Assembly (NCBI GenBank): GCA_002323245.1
Contig: DCPU01000014.1
Coordinates: 121,822 to 185,821 of the forward strand
Reading direction: 5' to 3'
DNA: 64,000 nt
Source of the DNA: Mariprofundus sp. UBA1536
GTDB taxonomy: Bacteria; Pseudomonadota; Zetaproteobacteria; Mariprofundales; Mariprofundaceae
A program made the translations under genes and the position numbers. How positions within the stretch are numbered: the stretch's first letter is position 1; every line of letters starts with the position of its first letter. A model generated the notes under the pieces. That model did no database searches and had not been told where the DNA came from. It saw only the letters and a program-made list of their open reading frames with translations. Positions 35,292-43,663 of this stretch are shown piece after piece.

Positions 35292-36454
35292 GAATGAGAC
35301 TCGAGCCAGTTCAACGTTTCAGCCAAAGTAATAAATGAGCCTAACACCAGAAACTTCCCCTGACTTTGCAGCGCCATCTCTGTGCTGAGCGCATCTGCTA
35401 CTGTTGTGTAGACGTATGGTTTTTTTCCTGTCATCACAACCACTTTTTTTGCATGTGTAGCCAACGCCGCTAACGCATCCGTTAAATCCCTATCTTCGCG
35501 TGTGCACACAAAAATCACATCAAAATGAGCAAGCTTTGCCAACTCTGGAAGCAAAGCTTGCGTAGCGTGGGCATTATGGGCCGCATCTAGCCAAAGTTGA
35601 TGGCCATGCCACTGAACATGTTGCAAGCGGCCAGGCACTAGGCATTGAGCGATGGCTTCCGCACAGGAGGAAAAATCCAAGCTACACAATCCCGCAAGCG
35701 CAATGGCTTGCAAAGCTGACCAAGCGAGACCTGCATTTGTATGTTGGAACTCACCAAGCATACCTAGTGGTTTTTCATATCGCTCAGAGTAAGCTGGTGG
35801 TTTTGGCAGTGCTTGCAGCACTTTTTTCACTGTCTCATCTTGTTCAGTGCTAATGGCAATGGTGCAACCATTGAAGATAAACGATTTTTCGATAGTGATG
35901 TCAGTTAGATTATCACCAAGCCATGCTTGGTGATCGAGCGCAACAGGCGTAAGCAAGCCAACATCTGCAGGCACTGCTGTAGTCGCATCCAAGCGTGCGC
36001 CCACGCCAGCTTCTAAAATTTCGACATCAACATGTTGCTGGCTAAAAAATAACAACGCTAAGGCTGTGGCAGTTTCAAAATAGGAGGTTTGCGCAGCAAG
36101 AGCCAGCGGCATAACGTCACCCATCAGACCCTTCAAGTTGGCATCAGCTATAGCTTTACCCTGCACCATCATCCGTTCATGAAAATATCGAATATGCGGC
36201 GAAGTATAGAGCCCAACTTTATAGCCACAAGCTGAGAACGCAGCCGCCAAATAATGTGAAGTAGAGCCTTTGCCGTTGGTACCAGCCACACGAATGCGCA
36301 GCTTGGGCTGACGCAAGACGTAACCTTCTTCTTTTGTTGCCTGCAAAAGCGCTAATAAACGCTCGTGCCCAGGCTTGTAATCCCTATCAGCACTGGGCTG
36401 CCCAAGCTGGTTCAACCAAGCTTCGACATCACTTGGCTTTGATGTTGCATTCAC
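35288..36454 (-). CDS. folC: Bifunctional dihydrofolate/folylpolyglutamate synthase
   Basis: Adds glutamate to dihydropteroate and then to folates. 388 residues of the Mur-ligase fold: IRVAGTNGKGSTSHYLAAAF (P-loop), VGLYTSPHIRYFHERM, VEILEAGVGARLDATTAV, LTPVALDHQAWLGDNLTDI and WLDAAHNAHATQALLPEL. It follows accD by 13 bases; accD-folC adjacency downstream of trp genes is a well-known proteobacterial arrangement. Confidence 0.94.
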   Translation of the reverse strand: MNATSKPSDVEAWLNQLGQPSADRDYKPGHERLLALLQATKEEGYVLRQPKLRIRVAGTNGKGSTSHYLAAAFSACGYKVGLYTSPHIRYFHERMMVQGKAIADANLKGLMGDVMPLALAAQTSYFETATALALLFFSQQHVDVEILEAGVGARLDATTAVPADVGLLTPVALDHQAWLGDNLTDITIEKSFIFNGCTIAISTEQDETVKKVLQALPKPPAYSERYEKPLGMLGEFQHTNAGLAWSALQAIALAGLCSLDFSSCAEAIAQCLVPGRLQHVQWHGHQLWLDAAHNAHATQALLPELAKLAHFDVIFVCTREDRDLTDALAALATHAKKVVVMTGKKPYVYTTVADALSTEMALQSQGKFLVLGSFITLAETLNWLESHS

Positions 36455-36467
36455 AATATTCTAGGAA

Positions 36468-37334
36468 TTAATTGGGTTGTCTGTAAGCGCGAGCCATCAA
36501 GTGTTCAAATAGCGTTTTGAGATAGTCACGTTGTTCACGGCGGTCAACAACTTCATCAATCAAACCATGCTGCAACAAGAACTCAGCGCGCTGGAAACCC
36601 GCAGGCAATTCTTCTGCCACAGTTTCTTGAATCACACGAGGCCCAGCAAAACCGATTAAAGCATTAGGCTCCGCTATAATCACATCGCCCAGCCATGCCA
36701 CTGATGCCGACACACCACCCATGGTTGGGTCGGTTAACAAACATACAAATGGCAGTTTGGCTTCTTGCAAACGGTTGGCGACTGACGATGTTTTGGCCAT
36801 TTGCATCAAGGATAAAATGCCTTCTTGCATACGTGCACCACCAGAAGCAGTGATAAGCAAATAAGGGCAACGACGCTCCAAAGCGCGCTCCATACCCAAT
36901 GCAATTTTCTCACCAACCACAGAGCCCATGCTGCCGCCCATATAAGCAAACTCAAACATCGTGACAGACGTTGTTACGCCTTTGATATCACCCAAGTAAT
37001 TGCGAGCAGCATCACCATTGCCTGCTTTTTTGTTCGCCGCTTTAATGCGGTCTGTATAACGCATTTGGTCTTTAAAATTGAGTGTATCTTGCGAAAATAA
37101 ATTAGTGTCGCATTCATCATAACTGTCCACATCAAACAGAAATGATGCGCGTTGCGCTGCAGACACACGCACATGCTGACCACAACGCGGGCATACCATT
37201 TCAGAGCGTTCTAACTCTTTGTTATAAAGGGTGTCCGAGCAGCCTGCACATTTGATCCATAAGCCATCTGGCGTATCGCCTTCTTTGCCTAGAATCGTTT
37301 TGGGGCGTTCAATTAATCGGGTTAACCAACTCAT
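36468..37334 (-). CDS. accD: Acetyl-CoA carboxylase carboxyltransferase subunit beta
   Basis: Transfers the carboxyl group from biotin to acetyl-CoA, first step of fatty acid synthesis, with AccA. 288 residues: N-terminal four-Cys zinc ribbon (CAGC near residue 29 and CPRC near 48), then the crotonase-fold carboxyltransferase with FEFAYMGGSMGSVVGEKI, ASGGARMQEGILSLMQMAKT and DPTMGGVSASVAWLGDVI. Intact and of standard length. Confidence 0.96.
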   Translation of the reverse strand: MSWLTRLIERPKTILGKEGDTPDGLWIKCAGCSDTLYNKELERSEMVCPRCGQHVRVSAAQRASFLFDVDSYDECDTNLFSQDTLNFKDQMRYTDRIKAANKKAGNGDAARNYLGDIKGVTTSVTMFEFAYMGGSMGSVVGEKIALGMERALERRCPYLLITASGGARMQEGILSLMQMAKTSSVANRLQEAKLPFVCLLTDPTMGGVSASVAWLGDVIIAEPNALIGFAGPRVIQETVAEELPAGFQRAEFLLQHGLIDEVVDRREQRDYLKTLFEHLMARAYRQPN

Positions 37335-37358
37335 GTTTGTAGTCCTCTAGAAATCTTT

Positions 37359-38150
37359 TTAGGCTTCAATGATAAATTCATCGACTTGCGTCAACATGCG
37401 CAAATGCGGAATGTTTTCTGCTTCTACTTCGGTAGCCATTTCCGTTAACGTTTCTGGCTTCATATGATAAAGATAGATAGCAACTTCGCCTAATTTGTTT
37501 AATTTTTTCAATTCTTTGGCCATACCTTTAGGCGTTAAGTGCCCACTCATTTCTGCCAATTCTTCACAGTAATTGGGGAACGAGCAATCAATAATCACGG
37601 CACGCAAGTTGGGCTGAGCATTGGCAACTTCCCAAATTCTATCGGTGTGACCTGTATCTGAGGTGAACAAAACTTGCACCCCTGCCTGATCAAGCAAAAA
37701 GCCTGTGCATGGCACAGGATGATTCACACCAATGGGTGTAATGTGCACATCACCGATTTGAACAGTGCACTCGGACTCAAAACTTTGCAGCTTTAAGATG
37801 CCATCTTTTTTGGTGGGGATTTTGGTGAAGTCTGGCCATACCTTATTATTCAGAAAATGCTCAGACAATGTATCCAGATTGTCTTGTAAGCTGTGAATAG
37901 TGATTGGTGCCGCATCGGCATCACCGCTCCAGCGTTTTAACGAGCGGTTATCTGCAAGAAAGGCAATATCCTTGATGTGATCAAGGTGGGTGTGCGATAA
38001 AAAGATATGTTGAATCTTGCTTTGTTCTTCTAACGTTAAAATTTCAGTTGGCGAGCCTGCGTCAAGTAAAATAGTATCATTGACAAGAAAAGAGGTCAGG
38101 TGAAAACCCAACAGCTGGCCGCCGTAGCAGCCAAGAATACGAATTTTCAT
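37359..38150 (-). CDS. Metallo-beta-lactamase-fold hydrolase, class II cyclic-nucleotide phosphodiesterase-like
   Basis: 263 residues from the ATG at 38150. The zinc motif FLSHTHLDHIKDIAF, later ligands in GVNHPVPCTGF and FTSDTGHTDRI, and the C-terminal LYHMKPE histidine fit the metallo-beta-lactamase fold. The overall pattern resembles the class II 3',5'-cyclic-AMP phosphodiesterase group (CpdA-unrelated). Substrate not proven. The frame is open to 38225, but that part overlaps trpA; the start codon is preceded by a run of ten G (38155-38164), which must serve as or disturb the ribosome-binding site. Sits between trpA and accD, which are usually adjacent. Confidence 0.8.
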   Translation of the reverse strand: MKIRILGCYGGQLLGFHLTSFLVNDTILLDAGSPTEILTLEEQSKIQHIFLSHTHLDHIKDIAFLADNRSLKRWSGDADAAPITIHSLQDNLDTLSEHFLNNKVWPDFTKIPTKKDGILKLQSFESECTVQIGDVHITPIGVNHPVPCTGFLLDQAGVQVLFTSDTGHTDRIWEVANAQPNLRAVIIDCSFPNYCEELAEMSGHLTPKGMAKELKKLNKLGEVAIYLYHMKPETLTEMATEVEAENIPHLRMLTQVDEFIIEA

Positions 38151-38172
38151 GTATCCCCCCCCCCGATCCTTT

Positions 38173-38991
38173 TTAGGCGACTTCAGCACGCGGCATTTCG
38201 GCAGACATTGCATGCGCAGCAACACTTAAAGCCTCAACCATCGCAACAGAATCCTGCAGATTCGATGTGATTTGCGACACAAAGTGACTTCCAACAACAA
38301 CGCCATCCGCAAAAGCAGCGATATGCCGCGCTTGTTCTGGCACCTTGATTCCAAAACCAACACAGATAGGGAGATTAGAATACTTACGAATCAAAGACAA
38401 CTTCTCTTTAATTTCAGCTATTGCGCCCATCTCGGCGCCAGTAGTGCCCGCCAGAGAAACATAGTAGATAAATCCGCTACCCACTTGTGCCGCAAGGGCG
38501 ATACGCTGCTCCGTTGATGTAGGTGCCAACAGCATGATATGGCAAAGATCATGTGCTTTAAATATTTTAGCACATATCGCACTTTCTTCCGCAGGAATGT
38601 CCACCAATAACGCGCCATCAACACCTGCAGCTTGTGCTTGCGCAGCAAAAGCTTCAAAACCCAAGGTGTATGGCACATTGGCATACCCCATAAATATAAT
38701 CCCAATATTTGGATTCGCGCGACGAACTTTGCTCGCGATAGCAAATACATCATGCATCTTTGTGCCAGCTTCCAATGCCCGCTCGCTGGCGGCCTGAATC
38801 ACTGGCCCATCAGCCATAGGATCAGAAAACGGCATACCAATTTCGATAATATCGACTTCTTCGGCAAGCTTCAGCATCAAGGCTTCAGACTGTAAAATGG
38901 ATGGGTCACCAGCGGTAAGATATCCAACAAGCGCAGCACGGTTCTCTTGAGCACAACGGGCAAAAACTTGATCAAGACGGAGCTGGCTCAT
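38173..38991 (-). CDS. trpA: Tryptophan synthase alpha subunit
   Basis: Splits indole-3-glycerol phosphate to indole, passed through a tunnel to TrpB. 272-residue TIM barrel with LVGYLTAGDPS, DIIEIGMPFSDPMADGPVIQ (catalytic Glu and Asp), GIIFMGYANVPYTLGFEAFA, and the phosphate-binding GFGIKVPEQ and VVVGSHFV. Overlaps trpB by 4 bases (coupled translation, equal stoichiometry). Confidence 0.97.
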   Translation of the reverse strand: MSQLRLDQVFARCAQENRAALVGYLTAGDPSILQSEALMLKLAEEVDIIEIGMPFSDPMADGPVIQAASERALEAGTKMHDVFAIASKVRRANPNIGIIFMGYANVPYTLGFEAFAAQAQAAGVDGALLVDIPAEESAICAKIFKAHDLCHIMLLAPTSTEQRIALAAQVGSGFIYYVSLAGTTGAEMGAIAEIKEKLSLIRKYSNLPICVGFGIKVPEQARHIAAFADGVVVGSHFVSQITSNLQDSVAMVEALSVAAHAMSAEMPRAEVA

Positions 38992-40205
38992 AACGCGCTC
39001 CCTTTATCAAAGCCAAGTGCATCCATGACTGTTCCCAAATCTTTATCACCGCGACCAGAGAGATTGATAAGCACCATTTGGTCAGGGCGCATGGAAGCGG
39101 CAATACGCATGCCTGCAGCAATGGCATGTGATGATTCAAGCGCAGGAATAATACCCTCAGCCTTGGTTAAAGCTTGAAAAGCTACAAGCGCATCCGTATC
39201 AGTAGCACTATCAAGTTCAAGTCGGCCTGACGCAAACATGGCTGCCAATTCAGGACCAACGCCTGGATAATCAAGCCCCGCAGAAATGCTGTGTGTAGGC
39301 TGTATTTGACCTTCATCATTATCCAATAGATAGCTCAAGCTACCATGGATGATACCGGGCCTACCTTTGGCAAGTGATGCCGAATGTGCATTTGATTCTA
39401 AGCCATGTCCTGCGGCTTCAACTGCCACCAAACGAATATCGTCATCTTGAAGCGGATGCAGCATACCAATGGCATTGGAGCCTCCGCCCACACAAGCCAC
39501 TGCCACATCAGGCAATTTACCAGCTTGGGCAAGGCATTGCGCCCTCGCCTCTTGTCCAATCACCGTATGAAATTGACGAACCATCAGTGGAAAAGGATGC
39601 GGACCTGCTGCCGTACCGAAGATGTAATAGGTATCTTCACAACTTGCCACCCACACGCGCAAGGCTTCGTTAACTGCATCTTTCAGTGTAGATGAGCCTG
39701 AATCCACGGGCACCACATTGGCACCTAGCAGCTTCATACGGAACACATTCGGAGCCTGCCTGCGAATATCTTCGCGACCCATATAAATATCGCAGTGCAT
39801 ATTAAACATGGCAGCCACTGTCGCAGTTGCCACTCCGTGTTGGCCCGCCCCCGTTTCAGCGATAACTTTCTTCTTGCCCATACGGCGAGCTAACAATGCC
39901 TGGCCAATCGTATTGTTGATCTTATGCGCACCAGTATGATTCAAATCTTCCCGTTTAAGGTAAATTTGAGCACCACCAGCTTCGGCTGTGAGTTGTTTAG
40001 CATGGTACAAGGGCGTAGCCCGCCCTACGTAGTTCGTGAGCAAATCCATACGCTCGGCATGAAAGGCTGGGTCGGCCCATGCTGCAAAAAAAGCATCCTC
40101 AATTTCTTTTAAAGGTTGCATCAATGTTTCAGCTGCAAATCTGCCGCCAAACTCGCCAAAATGACCGCCCAAATCAGGTGCGTGTTGAATGTCTAAATTA
40201 TACAT
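38988..40205 (-). CDS. trpB: Tryptophan synthase beta subunit
   Basis: PLP enzyme condensing indole with serine. 405 residues; opening DLGGHFGEFGGRFAAETLMQ, PLP lysine in REDLNHTGAHKINNTIGQAL, AETGAGQHGVATATVAAMF, phosphate-binding CVGGGSNAIGM and C-terminal INLSGRGDKDLGTV. The TrpB1 type that pairs with TrpA. Follows trpF by 3 bases. Confidence 0.97.
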   Translation of the reverse strand: MYNLDIQHAPDLGGHFGEFGGRFAAETLMQPLKEIEDAFFAAWADPAFHAERMDLLTNYVGRATPLYHAKQLTAEAGGAQIYLKREDLNHTGAHKINNTIGQALLARRMGKKKVIAETGAGQHGVATATVAAMFNMHCDIYMGREDIRRQAPNVFRMKLLGANVVPVDSGSSTLKDAVNEALRVWVASCEDTYYIFGTAAGPHPFPLMVRQFHTVIGQEARAQCLAQAGKLPDVAVACVGGGSNAIGMLHPLQDDDIRLVAVEAAGHGLESNAHSASLAKGRPGIIHGSLSYLLDNDEGQIQPTHSISAGLDYPGVGPELAAMFASGRLELDSATDTDALVAFQALTKAEGIIPALESSHAIAAGMRIAASMRPDQMVLINLSGRGDKDLGTVMDALGFDKGSAL

Positions 40206-40208
40206 ATT

Positions 40209-40859
40209 TCAAGATTTCCCTTTGGAATGCTGAATTACTTGCCCACAAAAATCTTTTATTTTCTGATGATCTTTCAAACCATGGCTCACTTCAACGCCAG
40301 ATGAAACATCCACAGCATACCAATCTTGCACAGTTAAAGCTTCTTGGATGTTTTGTGCATTTAAACCACCTGCTAGGATCAGTGGGTAATTATGCTTTAG
40401 CCCAGTCAAAAGATCCCAATTAAAAGCGTGCCCCGTACCACCATAAACACCATCTGGTGCCTTTGTATCAAGCAAAACAGCACAATGATATGCTTTCACT
40501 TTTAGCACATCTTCTTTTGAATCCACAGCAATAGCTTTCATTACTCTGTGTGGTAACGATGAACATAATGCTGGCGATTCATCACCGTGCAACTGGACAA
40601 CATCAAGTCTGCACAATGCTACAGTAGCAGTAATTTCTTCTACAGAATGATTCACAAATAAGCCGACGGCATGCACAAAAACAGGTAACTCACGTATAAT
40701 TTCAGCGGCTTTACTTGGCGTTATATAACGGGGTGATTTTTCATAAAAAACAAAGCCCAACGCATCTGCACCAGCTGCAACAGCATGAAGCGCATCATCG
40801 AGATTGGTGATACCACAAATTTTTATTCGCGTACGCGCAAGAGGCTGCTTTGTTAACAT
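40209..40859 (-). CDS. trpF: Phosphoribosylanthranilate isomerase
   Basis: Third step of tryptophan synthesis from anthranilate. 216-residue TIM barrel with KICGITNLDDALHAVAAGAD, the general base Cys in that KICG motif, DVVQLHGDE, LLDTKAPDGVYGGTGHAFNW and ILAGGLNAQNI, then VDVSSGVE. First gene of the trpF-trpB-trpA run; earlier trp genes are elsewhere. Upstream, 105 bases separate it from atpC, including the atp terminator; no trp leader peptide is visible in that gap. Confidence 0.95.
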   Translation of the reverse strand: MLTKQPLARTRIKICGITNLDDALHAVAAGADALGFVFYEKSPRYITPSKAAEIIRELPVFVHAVGLFVNHSVEEITATVALCRLDVVQLHGDESPALCSSLPHRVMKAIAVDSKEDVLKVKAYHCAVLLDTKAPDGVYGGTGHAFNWDLLTGLKHNYPLILAGGLNAQNIQEALTVQDWYAVDVSSGVEVSHGLKDHQKIKDFCGQVIQHSKGKS

Positions 40860-40908
40860 CGGCTAAGTGTAAAAACAAAGCATGTAAAAACAATGAATAA
40901 AGGAAAGT

Positions 40909-40962
40909 CAAAAAAAAGGCCCCCTATTGGAGGCCTTCATGTATCACTGACAAATCAGTGAT
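40909..40962 (-). terminator. Terminator of the ATP synthase operon
   Basis: On the minus strand two hairpins follow atpC: an 8-bp perfect stem (40943-40950 with 40955-40962), then a GC-rich stem at 40916-40937 ended by seven U (40909-40915). The second is a standard Rho-independent terminator and separates the atp operon from trpF. Confidence 0.88.
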
Positions 40963-40964
40963 TC

Positions 40965-41372
40965 TTATTTCTTGTGCTTCCTCAGCATACGCAAACGCGC
41001 TGTTAACATCGCCAATTCAGCTTCCGCCATGGCCATATCAGTGTCGCCTTTATGAGATTCAACCATCTCTTCTGCACGACGTTGCGCGGCAACGATTTCA
41101 GCTTCATCCATATCAGCTGCACGTTCTGCTGTGTCTGCCAATACAGTCACCTTGTTCGGCTGCACTTCAATAAAACCACCAGAGATGAAAACTTCATCAA
41201 TATGATCACCGTTGGTAATACGAAGTTCGCCAGGAACAAGTGATGCAAGAAGCGGGCTATGCTTTGGCAAAATACCAAGTTCACCAGCAGCGCCAGGTGC
41301 AACCAGCATGGTTGCAACACCGCTATACACTTCTCGCTCAGCCGTTGCGACTAATATTTCCATGGTTGACAT
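40965..41372 (-). CDS. atpC: F1F0 ATP synthase subunit epsilon
   Basis: Regulatory stalk subunit that inhibits ATP hydrolysis. 135 residues: N-terminal beta sandwich (TAEREVYSGVATMLVAPGAA, GELGILPKHSPLLASLVPGE) and the two C-terminal helices (ADMDEAEIVAAQRRAEEMVE). Last gene of the atp operon, 5 bases after atpD. Confidence 0.96.
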   Translation of the reverse strand: MSTMEILVATAEREVYSGVATMLVAPGAAGELGILPKHSPLLASLVPGELRITNGDHIDEVFISGGFIEVQPNKVTVLADTAERAADMDEAEIVAAQRRAEEMVESHKGDTDMAMAEAELAMLTARLRMLRKHKK

Positions 41373-41377
41373 GATAA

Positions 41378-42769
41378 TTAGCCTTTAGCCTGCATTTTTT
41401 CAGCTTTAGCTACTGCATCGCTGATTGAACCAACCATGTAGAATGCTTGCTCTGGCAAATGATCATATTCACCGTTGAGGATGCCTTTAAAGCCGCTGAT
41501 GGTTTCATCTTTCTTAGCGTAAACGCCTGGAGAACCAGTGAACACTTCAGCCACGTGGAAAGGTTGTGACAAGAAACGTTGCATTTTACGTGCGCGGTTT
41601 ACAGTCATCTTGTCGTCATCTGACAACTCATCCATACCCAAAATTGCGATAATGTCTTGAAGTTCTTTATAACGTTGCAAAGTACGTTGAACGCCTTGGG
41701 CAACTTCATAGTGCTCAACACCAACAATTTTAGGGTCAAGTTGGCGAGAAGTAGAATCCAATGGATCCACGGCTGGGTAAATACCCAACTCAGCAATTTG
41801 ACGAGACAATACGATGGTAGAGTCCAAGTGAGCAAATGTTGTTGCAGGTGCAGGGTCAGTCAAGTCATCGGCAGGTACGTAAACAGCTTGCACTGAAGTA
41901 ATAGAACCCGTTTTGGTAGAAGCAATACGCTCTTGCAAACGGCCCATTTCTTCAGCCAATGTAGGTTGGTAACCCACAGCTGATGGCATACGACCCAACA
42001 ATGCTGAAACTTCCACACCAGCCAAAGAATAACGGTAAATATTATCGATGAAGATAAGTACGTCGCGGCCTTCGTCACGGAAATACTCAGCCATAGTCAA
42101 GCCAGTCAAAGCTACGCGAAGACGGTTTCCTGGAGGCTCATTCATTTGACCATAAACCAACGCCACTTTATCAAGTACGTTTGATTCTTTCATTTCGTAG
42201 TAGAAGTCATTCCCTTCACGTGTGCGCTCGCCCACGCCAGCAAACACAGAGAAACCACCGTGACCCGTTGCGATGTTGTTGATTAACTCCATCATATTTA
42301 CGGTTTTACCAACACCGGCACCACCGAACAAGCCCACTTTACCGCCTTTAGCGATAGGAGCCATCAAGTCGATAACTTTAATACCAGTTTCCAAGATGTC
42401 AGATGCAGGTGAAAGCTCATCAAATGATGGTGCTTTACGATGGATGCTCCAACGGTGTTCAGACTTAACCTCAGCACCTTCAAAGTCGATACCTTCGCCC
42501 AATACGTTCATAATACGGCCAAGTGTTGCTTGACCGACAGGAACTTGAATTGGTGCGCCAGTGTCTTCCACTGCGATGCCGCGTTTCAAACCATCAGTAG
42601 TACCCATCGCTACTGCACGAACAGTGTTGTCACCAACATGCTGTTGCACTTCAAGCGTTAGGTTTGCTTCTTTGATTCGTAATGCGTTATAGATTCCTGG
42701 CAATTCACCAGCTGGGAATCGAATATCAACCACGGGGCCGACGATTTGTATAATTGATCCAATACTCAT
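41378..42769 (-). CDS. atpD: F1F0 ATP synthase subunit beta
   Basis: Catalytic F1 subunit. 463 residues with the P-loop GGAGVGKTVNMMELINN, catalytic Glu in GVGERTREGNDFYYEMKES, DVLIFIDNIYRYSLAG and the C-terminal DELSDDDKMTVNRARKMQRF. ATG at 42769 with AGGAGAA upstream gives the standard MSIGSIIQIVGPVVDIRFP start; the open frame above it (to 42823) overlaps atpG and is not used. Confidence 0.98.
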   Translation of the reverse strand: MSIGSIIQIVGPVVDIRFPAGELPGIYNALRIKEANLTLEVQQHVGDNTVRAVAMGTTDGLKRGIAVEDTGAPIQVPVGQATLGRIMNVLGEGIDFEGAEVKSEHRWSIHRKAPSFDELSPASDILETGIKVIDLMAPIAKGGKVGLFGGAGVGKTVNMMELINNIATGHGGFSVFAGVGERTREGNDFYYEMKESNVLDKVALVYGQMNEPPGNRLRVALTGLTMAEYFRDEGRDVLIFIDNIYRYSLAGVEVSALLGRMPSAVGYQPTLAEEMGRLQERIASTKTGSITSVQAVYVPADDLTDPAPATTFAHLDSTIVLSRQIAELGIYPAVDPLDSTSRQLDPKIVGVEHYEVAQGVQRTLQRYKELQDIIAILGMDELSDDDKMTVNRARKMQRFLSQPFHVAEVFTGSPGVYAKKDETISGFKGILNGEYDHLPEQAFYMVGSISDAVAKAEKMQAKG

Positions 42770-42788
42770 TGATTTTCTCCTAGGTTGA

Positions 42789-43652
42789 CTATGCAGCAGC
42801 TGCACCGGCACAAATTTCAGCAAGCTCTTGAGTAATTGCTGCCTGACGTGCCTTGTTGTATGTAATTTGCAAATCGGAAATGATTTCTTTTGCGTTATCA
42901 GTTGCAGATTTCATTGCAACCATGCGAGCCGATTGTTCACATGCTTTGTTTTCCAACACAGCATGATAAACCAAAGTCTCAACGTAACGACGCATAAGAC
43001 CATCAAGCACAACTTTACTATCGGGTTCATAAAGATAATCCCAGTAACCAGTGCGCGTTTCCGCAGTATCTTCTGGCATCGCACAAGGTAGCAAACAAAC
43101 TTCAGTTGGTTGTTGTGTCATGGTATTCACGAATGTGTTATATACCAAACGAACTTCGTCGTATTCACCTTTGATGAATTTTTCAACAGCCATGTTTACC
43201 ACGCCCAAAATTTCAGCCAACTCAGGTTGGTCGTTGATTTCTTCAACGCTACCTGCAATTTTGGCGAAACGACGCATAAACAAGCCTGCACGACGCCCAA
43301 TGTTCAACACTTCAACTTCTGCAGTTTTCTTCACATCTTTCATGCTGGTCAATGCAGCTTTCAATACATTCGTATTTAAACCACCGCAAAGACCTTTATC
43401 GGAAGATACAATAATATAAGCCACATTTTTCACTTCTTCGCGAGGAATAAGGAAAGTGTGTTTATACTCAGGGTGCGACTGCATAAGATTAGAAATCACA
43501 GTTTTAATTCCATCGGAATAAGCCCGAGATTTACCCACTGAGTCTTGCGCTTTACGCATCTTACTCGCCGCAACCATTTCCATGGCTTTGGTGATTTTAG
43601 ATGTGTTTTGAGTCGCTTTTATTTGACCACGTATTTCTTTAGCAGATGCCAT
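42789..43652 (-). CDS. atpG: F1F0 ATP synthase subunit gamma
   Basis: Central rotor shaft of F1. 287 residues: N-terminal coiled-coil helix SAKEIRGQIKATQNTSKITK then AMEMVAASKMRKAQ, the Rossmann-like middle (YIIVSSDKGLCGGLNTNV), and C-terminal helix MVAMKSATDNAKEIISDLQI, the DELSEED-contacting part. Standard length. Confidence 0.97.
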   Translation of the reverse strand: MASAKEIRGQIKATQNTSKITKAMEMVAASKMRKAQDSVGKSRAYSDGIKTVISNLMQSHPEYKHTFLIPREEVKNVAYIIVSSDKGLCGGLNTNVLKAALTSMKDVKKTAEVEVLNIGRRAGLFMRRFAKIAGSVEEINDQPELAEILGVVNMAVEKFIKGEYDEVRLVYNTFVNTMTQQPTEVCLLPCAMPEDTAETRTGYWDYLYEPDSKVVLDGLMRRYVETLVYHAVLENKACEQSARMVAMKSATDNAKEIISDLQITYNKARQAAITQELAEICAGAAAA

Positions 43653-43663
43653 TTGAATACCCC

